A stretch of DNA of 11,450 bases, from the NCBI GenBank assembly GCA_005776735.1, contig SXOM01000416.1, forward strand, positions 1-11,450, written 5' to 3'. The notes under the pieces are model-generated. The model saw nothing but the letters and a program-made list of their open reading frames with translations, was not told where the DNA came from and ran no database searches. This stretch comes from Pseudomonadota bacterium. GTDB lineage: Bacteria > Myxococcota_A > UBA796 > SXON01. Positions 7,288 through 11,450 of this stretch are shown here, one piece after another; the first letter of the stretch is position 1; every line of letters begins with the position of its first letter. The position numbers and the translations under genes were made by a program.

Positions 7288-8187
7288 ATGGCTGCTGCTG
7301 CTCCGCTGATTCGATTGGCGCCTTCGCGCTACACGCTGCCCCGTCCGTTCCTGAAGTGGGTCGGCGGGAAGGGGCAACTCCTGGCCCCGCTGCTCGAACG
7401 AGTGGCGGCGGCCGGCAGCTTCCGGGCGTACCACGAGCCGTTTGTCGGTGGTGGCGCCCTGTTCTTCGAGCTGCACCGGCAGGGGGCGCTCCGCGACGGC
7501 GCGGTCCTGTCCGACCGCAACCCCCAGCTCATCGAAGCCTGGGAGGTCGTGCGCGACGATGTCGACGCGCTGGTCGACGCGTTGGCGGCCCACAAGTCCC
7601 GCCACGGCGAGGCCTACTACTACCAGGTGCGCGCCGAGCGCAGCTCGGACAAGATCGCGCGGGCCGCTCGCCTCATCTACCTGAACAAGACCTGCTTCAA
7701 CGGGTTGTATCGTGAAAATCGCCGCGGCGACTTCAACGTCCCGTTCGGCCGGTACACCGACCCCCCGATCCTCGACGAGGACAACCTGCGCGCCGGCTCG
7801 GCGGCGCTCGGCGAGGTCGAGCTGCACTGTCGCCCGTTCGCGACGGCGGCCGCCGACGTGCGCCGTGGCGACTTCGTCTACTTCGACCCGCCGTATGTGC
7901 CGGTGTCCAAGACCGCGGTCTTCACCGAGTACCAGAAGGGAGGGTTCGGCGAGGCCGACCAGCGTGCGCTCGCCGGCGTGTTCCGGTCGCTGAGCGGGCG
8001 CGGCGCGAAGGTGATGCTGAGCAACTCCTGGGCCCCGCTGGTGCACGAGTGCTACGCCGACTTCACGCGGCACGAGCTGAGCGCGTCGCGCAACCTCAAC
8101 TGCAAGACCGACCGGCGCGGGGCCGTCTCCGAGGCCCTCGTCGAGAACTTCGCGCAGCTCCGGCCCGCCCGGCGCCTCGCCGGCTGA
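7288..8187 (+). CDS. dam: DNA adenine methyltransferase, Dam family (orphan)
   Basis: Transfers a methyl group from S-adenosylmethionine to N6 of adenine, by family expectation in GATC. 299 residues from the ATG at 7288. Motifs in the alpha-class order are KWVGGKGQLL (23-32), the SAM-binding EPFVGGGALFFEL (50-62), the Dam hallmark YLNKTCFNGLYREN (131-144), catalytic DPPY (200-203), LSNSW (244-248) and the C-terminal NCKTDRRG (271-278) before EALVENF. A GTG at 7264 is in frame and would add eight residues, but it lies one base after the predicted -10 box and before the expected transcript start, so the ATG is preferred. Neither has a clear ribosome site. No restriction endonuclease gene lies beside it, so it is probably a solitary regulatory or repair-related methylase. 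The stop overlaps the next gene's ATG (TGATG). Confidence 0.93.
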   Translation: MAAAAPLIRLAPSRYTLPRPFLKWVGGKGQLLAPLLERVAAAGSFRAYHEPFVGGGALFFELHRQGALRDGAVLSDRNPQLIEAWEVVRDDVDALVDALAAHKSRHGEAYYYQVRAERSSDKIARAARLIYLNKTCFNGLYRENRRGDFNVPFGRYTDPPILDEDNLRAGSAALGEVELHCRPFATAAADVRRGDFVYFDPPYVPVSKTAVFTEYQKGGFGEADQRALAGVFRSLSGRGAKVMLSNSWAPLVHECYADFTRHELSASRNLNCKTDRRGAVSEALVENFAQLRPARRLAG

Positions 8188-8762
8188 TGGCCCCGGTGCT
8201 CCTCCTCGTGCTCGCGTGCGCCGATTCGGCGGCGCCGAGCAGCGCCGAGGTGAAGCACGACGGCTCGACGGTGGCCGACCACCTGGTGCGCCTCGACGCG
8301 CGGCTGGATGCGCTGGAGTCGGCCGAGCCGAGCGCCGCCGAGCTCGCCGCCGAGCGCCTCGCCGACCTCGACACCCGCTTGTCGCGGGTGGAGACGGTGC
8401 TCACGCAGGCGCAGGTCGCGGCGGGGAGCGGCGCCCCCCTGATCGGCGGTCCGGTGGCCCCGAGCCTCAGCTCCCCGAGTACGGTCGCGGCGCTCGAGGC
8501 GCGGCTGACCGAGCTCGAAGCGAAGTTGAGCAAGGGGATGGGCGAGCCGGGGTCGGGGCTGTTCGAGCTGCCCAAGGACCCGCCGGGCAAAGCGGGTGCG
8601 GGGAAGGGCGCCGGCGGAAAGGGCGGTGGGCCGGGCGGCGGCGGCGCCGGGAACGGCCCGCCGGGACCCCCACCGGGCGGTGGAGGCGGCCCGGGCGGTG
8701 CGCCCGGTGGCCAGGGCGGCGGCCAGGGCGGCGGCCAGGGCGGCGGTCGGCCCCCCGGTTGA
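8187..8762 (+). CDS. Small lipoprotein with coiled coil and Gly-rich C-terminus
   Basis: 191 residues, ATG sharing its first base with the dam stop, so translation is probably coupled. The N-terminus is a lipoprotein signal (MAPVLLLVLAC, acceptor Cys11). Residues about 28-72 and 98-117 have Leu/Ala heptad-like spacing (HLVRLDARLDALES, LADLDTRLSRVETVL, LEARLTELEAKL) consistent with a helical coiled coil. Residues about 134-191 are nearly all Gly, Pro, Ala, Lys and Gln, including GGQ repeats encoded by a tandem DNA repeat. I know no named family that fits. The layout, a lipid anchor then a helical stalk then a flexible tail, suggests a cell-envelope tether or spacer. No link to methylation is visible besides the overlap with dam. 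The frame is supported by the signal, the overlap and the codon pattern. Confidence 0.78.
   Translation: MAPVLLLVLACADSAAPSSAEVKHDGSTVADHLVRLDARLDALESAEPSAAELAAERLADLDTRLSRVETVLTQAQVAAGSGAPLIGGPVAPSLSSPSTVAALEARLTELEAKLSKGMGEPGSGLFELPKDPPGKAGAGKGAGGKGGGPGGGGAGNGPPGPPPGGGGGPGGAPGGQGGGQGGGQGGGRPPG
8709..8744 (+). repeat. Three perfect 12-base tandem repeats inside the Gly-rich lipoprotein gene
   Basis: GGCCAGGGCGGC is repeated three times head to tail (8709-8720, 8721-8732, 8733-8744). Each unit encodes one GGQG-type step of the tail. The length is a multiple of three, so gain or loss of units would keep the frame and only change tail length. Confidence 0.9.
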
Positions 8763-8789
8763 CTTCGAGCCGGCGGGTGACCGACGAGC

Positions 8790-9416
8790 TCAGCGCGCCA
8801 CGGCGCCGTGCAGGGGTGCCCACGTGAAGGTGACGCCGCCCCCGAACGCCGCCGCCGTGGTGTACACGCCGTAGGCCCGGAGGTACACGCGCGGGCCGGT
8901 CAGCCCGACCGAGACCGTGGGACCGCCGCCGAACTGCGCTTCGCTCCACATGCGGGTGGTGCCGGAGTCGTCGTGCTCGCCGCGGGCGCCGAAGCCGCGG
9001 AGCGCCCCGAGGCCACCGAGGCCGACGCTGACCGGCCCCTGGAGGACCATGCCTTCGAGCGTGAGCTGTCCGCCGAGCGCGAGGTCGGCCTGCAGCTCGC
9101 GCTCCGCGGTCGCGGTCGTGTCGGCGAAGGCCGGACCGAGCGTGACCAGCGCGCCCAGGCGCAGGCGGTCGCGCTCCAGGGCGCCGCCCACGGCCAACGC
9201 GGGGAAGACCACCCCCGGCCCGGTGGTGGCGCCGTCCCAGCCTTCGGGGGTGGTGCAGGTGGTCGTCTCCGTGGTGCCGAAGTCTTCGTCCAACGGGTCG
9301 AGCTCGGTTTGCCGCGTGGTGACGCAGGTGGTCTCGGGGGTGAACGCGAGGTCGGGGTAGGGAGTGAACGCGACGTCCACGCCCACCAGGAACAACACGG
9401 TCGCCGGAGCATCCAC
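8790..9416 (-). CDS. Probable small outer-membrane beta-barrel protein, unknown function
   Basis: 208 residues if started at the GTG at 9416, which is the first start after an in-frame stop at 9426-9428. A second GTG at 9398 would start at residue 7. The N-terminus (TVLFLVGVDVAFTPYP) is only a weak signal-peptide candidate, so the true start is uncertain. A Thr/Asp/Glu-rich segment (28-66) holds Cys31 and Cys54, which could pair. From residue 69 on the sequence alternates hydrophobic and small or polar residues with many glycines (LRLGALVTLGPAF, ADLALGGQLTLEGMVL, PTVSVGL, RVYLRAYGVYTTAAAFGGGVTFTW), the pattern of barrel strands. No named family is recognised. It is convergent with the Gly-rich lipoprotein gene (27-base gap) and divergent from the next gene (31-base gap). 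The plus-strand reading of the same bases is Arg/Gly/Ala-rich and rejected. Confidence 0.7.
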   Translation of the reverse strand: MDAPATVLFLVGVDVAFTPYPDLAFTPETTCVTTRQTELDPLDEDFGTTETTTCTTPEGWDGATTGPGVVFPALAVGGALERDRLRLGALVTLGPAFADTTATAERELQADLALGGQLTLEGMVLQGPVSVGLGGLGALRGFGARGEHDDSGTTRMWSEAQFGGGPTVSVGLTGPRVYLRAYGVYTTAAAFGGGVTFTWAPLHGAVAR

Positions 9417-9447
9417 GTCCGCGCCCTAACGTGCTAACGGGCCGCGC

Positions 9448-10947
9448 ATGCGGACTCTCCTCCCCGCCTTCTGGGTCCTCGCCGCCTGCACCGAGGCCGC
9501 CGATCCGAGCGTTCACCGGTCACGGCCGGGCGGACCCCCGGCCGACGACTCCGGGCTCGGCGACACCGCGGCGGACACCGCCGGCGACGACACGGCAGAG
9601 GCCGACGACGACACCGGTGCGGGCGAGCTCGACGCCGAGGTGCTCCCGTCGGGGAGCTGCGCGTTCGACTACGCCGATCGGTTCGGCGGTCCGCCGCCGC
9701 CGCCGTCGCCGCAGCGCGGGCCGCACACCCGCAAGGAGCTCGTCGGCAGCGGACAGATCGCGTATGCCGAGCCGCTGCCATCGGGCCACGAGCGCCGAAA
9801 GACCCGCTCCGGCGACCTGGACATGCCCAGCTACGACGACGACATGCCGCTCTTCGATCGCGCGTACGGCTGGGCGGGCACCCGGTGTTTCGAGCTGCCC
9901 CAGGGGGCGGTGTGGCTCGACGAAGCGGGCGCGTACGACCTGTACCGACGCATCGCCGAACGCACCACCGGCGTCCCGATGGAGGTGGCGTCGGGTGTGC
10001 GCACGGTGCTCGGCGTTCGCGGGGCGTTTCCCGGCACGTTCACCTGGAACGGCAACACGCCCGACCTGTTCGACGACACGCTGGTGCTCCTGTGGCGCGA
10101 CGCCGACGGCAAGCACGTCATCGAGGTGCCGGTCAACACCGACACCGGCGCGCACGACTTCGGTGACGAGAGCTCGTCGTCGTTGCGGGCCAACCGGCGG
10201 TACCACCACGAGGGCGGCGTACATCGCGGCAGTTACGACGCGCTGACCATCGGCGAGTGGGGCTACCACACGATCGACGACACCAACGGCAACGGCCACC
10301 TCGACTCCGATCGCAACGGCTGGCTGCCTCCGCACGCGGGCGAAGACTACGAGCGCGTCGGGGGTGGCCACAACATCCACGTGGCCAGCGTGGACGGCCC
10401 GTGGGAGGACGCGCGGGTGCAGAACTGGTCGGCCGGCTGCCAGACGATCCCGGGGATGGCGAACTGGGAGGCGTTCATCACCGAGGCGTGGCCGGGCTCC
10501 GGCGAGCCGGTGAACTACTTCCTGGTCGACGCGCGGGACATCGACCCCGACGCGTTCGGCCCTGCGTGCACGCCCGACGGCACCAGCGCCTGTGCCTTCT
10601 GGGTGGAGTCGTTCCCCTTCAGCGACGCCCGGACGACCGCCGCGGCGCCGGCCTCGGCCTGGGACGGCTACAATTGCAGCGCTGCCGACGAGTCCGGCGC
10701 GGAGTGGGTCTACCGGTTCACGCTGGACGAAGCGAGCACCCTCCGGGTCGAGGTCGAGTCGGCGCCCGGGGTCGACGTCGACGTGCACCTGCTCGATGCG
10801 GCCGATCCCGACGCGTGCCTGACCCGCGACGACCTCGAGTTCACCTACGCGATCGAGCCCGGTCGCTACTTCCTCGTGGCCGACACCTACGTGTCCGACG
10901 GCGTGGAGCTGGCGGGCGAGTTCGAGCTGCGGGTGACGCTGGAGTAG
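9448..10947 (+). CDS. Lipoprotein with L,D-transpeptidase-like His/Cys centre and C-terminal PPC-like domain
   Basis: 499 residues, ATG at 9448. A lipoprotein signal (FWVLAAC, acceptor Cys14) is followed by an acidic Asp/Thr/Ala linker (about 33-60) similar in style to that of the MopE-like lipoprotein. The central part has DDTNGNGHLDSDRNG (277-291), a calcium-loop-like segment, then GGGHNIHVAS (305-314) and VQNWSAGCQTIPG (324-336). A His followed by S-x-G-C is the arrangement at the catalytic site of YkuD-type L,D-transpeptidases and related cell-wall enzymes; candidate residues are His308, His311, Ser328 and Cys331. Residues about 405-499 resemble a bacterial pre-peptidase C-terminal (PPC) beta domain, with WVYRFTLDEASTLRVEVE and EPGRYFLVADTY. 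A murein-modifying or related hydrolase role is an inference; the sequence does not show the full YkuD motif, so this may be a distant or unnamed family. Confidence 0.85.
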   Translation: MRTLLPAFWVLAACTEAADPSVHRSRPGGPPADDSGLGDTAADTAGDDTAEADDDTGAGELDAEVLPSGSCAFDYADRFGGPPPPPSPQRGPHTRKELVGSGQIAYAEPLPSGHERRKTRSGDLDMPSYDDDMPLFDRAYGWAGTRCFELPQGAVWLDEAGAYDLYRRIAERTTGVPMEVASGVRTVLGVRGAFPGTFTWNGNTPDLFDDTLVLLWRDADGKHVIEVPVNTDTGAHDFGDESSSSLRANRRYHHEGGVHRGSYDALTIGEWGYHTIDDTNGNGHLDSDRNGWLPPHAGEDYERVGGGHNIHVASVDGPWEDARVQNWSAGCQTIPGMANWEAFITEAWPGSGEPVNYFLVDARDIDPDAFGPACTPDGTSACAFWVESFPFSDARTTAAAPASAWDGYNCSAADESGAEWVYRFTLDEASTLRVEVESAPGVDVDVHLLDAADPDACLTRDDLEFTYAIEPGRYFLVADTYVSDGVELAGEFELRVTLE

Positions 10948-10960
10948 GCGCGGCCGCGCC
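10947..10960. other. 14-base GC palindrome at the end of the lipoprotein gene
   Basis: GGCGCGGCCGCGCC is a perfect palindrome beginning on the last base of the stop codon. It has no loop and no T-run, so it is not a convincing intrinsic terminator. It could still form a short hairpin at the transcript end. Confidence 0.5.
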
Positions 10961-10970
10961 CCACCGCCAA

Positions 10971-11137
10971 CGCCGCTCCGGCTCACCGACGCGCCACGCC
11001 CACCAAAAATACCTCTCGAAGTTCGACGCTGCCCCGCTCACCGACCTGCCCCGCCACCCCCGCCGCTCCGGCTCACCGCCGCCGCCACGCCCACCAAAAC
11101 ACGTTCGAAGTTCGACGTTGCGCCGCTCACCGACCTG
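10971..11137. repeat. Two diverged direct repeats, about 78 bases each, 90-base period
   Basis: Copy 1 is at 10971-11048 and copy 2 at 11061-11137. They share four perfect blocks in the same order: CGCCGCTCCGGCTCACCG, GCCACGCCCACCAAAA, TCGAAGTTCGACG and CCGCTCACCGACCTG. Small indels and substitutions lie between the blocks. The third block contains TCGAA-G-TTCGA, an 11-base dyad. The indel between copies is two bases, which argues against a coding role. Confidence 0.85.
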
Positions 11138-11232
11138 AGCCGGTGCAGCGAGCCCCTCGCGGTTCGGCGTCCTGCCGCTGTGCCAGGCGCCTCGCGGGTT
11201 GGCCGGTTCGGTGACGCGGCGGGTGACGGGTC

Positions 11233-11308
11233 GGGGGGAACTGGCTGAGCGTAGCGCAGGTTCGCCGCTTGCGGCGAATCTGCAGCGGAGCGCACGCCAA
11301 TTTCCCCC
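11233..11308. repeat. Long imperfect inverted repeat with nested hairpin
   Basis: The outer arms are GGGGGGAACTGGC (11233-11245) and GCCAATTTCCCCC (11296-11308), pairing with one G-T wobble and one mismatch over 13 positions. Nested inside is a 12-base stem, CAGGTTCGCCGC (11257-11268) with GCGGCGAATCTG (11271-11282), with a single G-T pair and only two bases between the arms. The intervening segments (GAGCGTAGCG and CAGCGGAGCGC) are partly complementary. The whole could extrude as a cruciform or fold as a long RNA hairpin. There is no T-run, so it is not a standard terminator. Confidence 0.8.
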
Positions 11309-11369
11309 GGCCCGGCAGGACCCGGGGCTGACCTCGTCCCGCCCGACCCGCGCCGGCACCTCCCGCTCG

Positions 11370-11404
11370 AAGACGCCGACCCGCGCCCCGGGGCGACGCG
11401 TCTT
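11370..11404. repeat. Hairpin with outer AAGACGC/GCGTCTT arms and inner palindrome
   Basis: AAGACGC (11370-11376) and GCGTCTT (11398-11404) are perfect inverted arms. Between them CGCCCCGGGGCG (11384-11395) is a perfect 12-base palindrome. The structure abuts the 20-base tandem repeat. No T-run follows it, so a terminator role is not supported. Confidence 0.65.
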
Positions 11405-11444
11405 GCCCGGCGATCCCGCGGCGCGCCCGGCGATCCCGCGGCGC
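11405..11444. repeat. Perfect 20-base tandem duplication at the window edge
   Basis: GCCCGGCGATCCCGCGGCGC occurs twice head to tail (11405-11424 and 11425-11444) with no mismatch. The array may continue beyond the window, because the last six bases only partly begin another copy. Each unit contains a GATC site and the palindrome CCGCGG. Confidence 0.9.
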
Positions 11445-11450
11445 GCGCCC

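Larger units (their letters stand above)
10948..11450. other. Gene-free, repeat-rich region
   Basis: No credible protein gene is seen in these 503 bases. A minus-strand frame (10841-11359) is open, but it runs into the end of the plus-strand lipoprotein gene. It also reads the two direct-repeat copies in different frames, so it is not conserved as protein. The region holds four repeat structures annotated separately: a 90-base-period direct repeat, a long inverted repeat, a smaller hairpin and a 20-base tandem duplication. Such a mix suggests an interspersed-repeat or REP-like locus. No transposase, integrase or target-site duplication was recognised. Confidence 0.65.

Noticed and set aside
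8808..9437. Plus-strand open frame opposite the beta-barrel gene
   Set aside because: Composition is Arg/Glu/Ala/Gly-rich with no motif. The minus strand shows regular barrel-like alternation and a proper stop.
10841..11359. Minus-strand open frame across the repeat region
   Set aside because: It overlaps the end of the Cys/His lipoprotein gene, and the two direct-repeat copies are read in different frames because of a two-base indel, so the protein is not what is conserved.
10971..11450. CRISPR array or integron attC sites
   Set aside because: There are only two diverged long repeats with a 12-base gap, no regular short repeats with spacers, no cas or integrase gene, and no RYYYAAC/GTTRRRY core pair recognised at the inverted repeat.

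Overview
The window is a very GC-rich stretch of bacterial chromosome. GTG starts, one-base stop/start overlaps, and many predicted lipoproteins with Asp/Thr/Ala-rich linkers and MopE-like CNG-DDDCDG repeats point to a Myxococcota-type (former Deltaproteobacteria) genome. That placement is inferred from protein style, not from a marker gene.

Layout. (1) Positions 1-3535, plus strand, hold a polyamine ABC importer in the order potA (5' end cut off by the window edge), potB, potC, potD. The first three genes overlap by 1-4 bases and potD follows after 17 bases. (2) Positions 3563-5476, same strand, hold a membrane-anchored TlpA/ResA-type thioredoxin, an unrecognised exported protein, and a short lipoprotein of the glycerophosphodiester phosphodiesterase (GDPD) fold. 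They could be a continuation of the pot operon. (3) Positions 5486-7021, minus strand, hold a 511-residue Asp-rich lipoprotein with MopE-type motifs followed by VCBS/FG-GAP-like calcium-loop repeats. (4) Positions 7022-7263 are a divergent intergenic region with a C9 run, five GATC sites within 66 bases, two dyads and a good sigma70-type promoter. (5) Positions 7288-8762, plus strand, hold an orphan Dam-family adenine methyltransferase whose stop overlaps the start of a coiled-coil, Gly-rich lipoprotein. (6) Positions 8790-9416, minus strand, hold a probable small outer-membrane beta-barrel protein. (7) Positions 9448-10947, plus strand, hold a 499-residue lipoprotein with a His/Cys centre of the form H-N-I-H ... 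W-S-A-G-C-Q-T, resembling L,D-transpeptidase-like catalytic sites, and a C-terminal PPC-like beta domain. (8) Positions 10948-11450 have no credible gene. They are rich in structure: a 90-base-period direct repeat pair, a 76-base long inverted repeat with a nested hairpin, another hairpin, and a perfect 20-base tandem duplication at the window edge.

How it fits together. The left third is an ordinary polyamine uptake operon followed by envelope genes. The centre and right are envelope-protein genes around a solitary Dam methylase. The most interesting signal is the dam control region: the sites the enzyme is expected to methylate are packed into and just upstream of its own promoter, which suggests methylation-sensitive autoregulation. 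The second is the repeat-rich right end, which looks like an interspersed-repeat or REP-like locus. I found no CRISPR array, tRNA, rRNA, transposase or phage gene.
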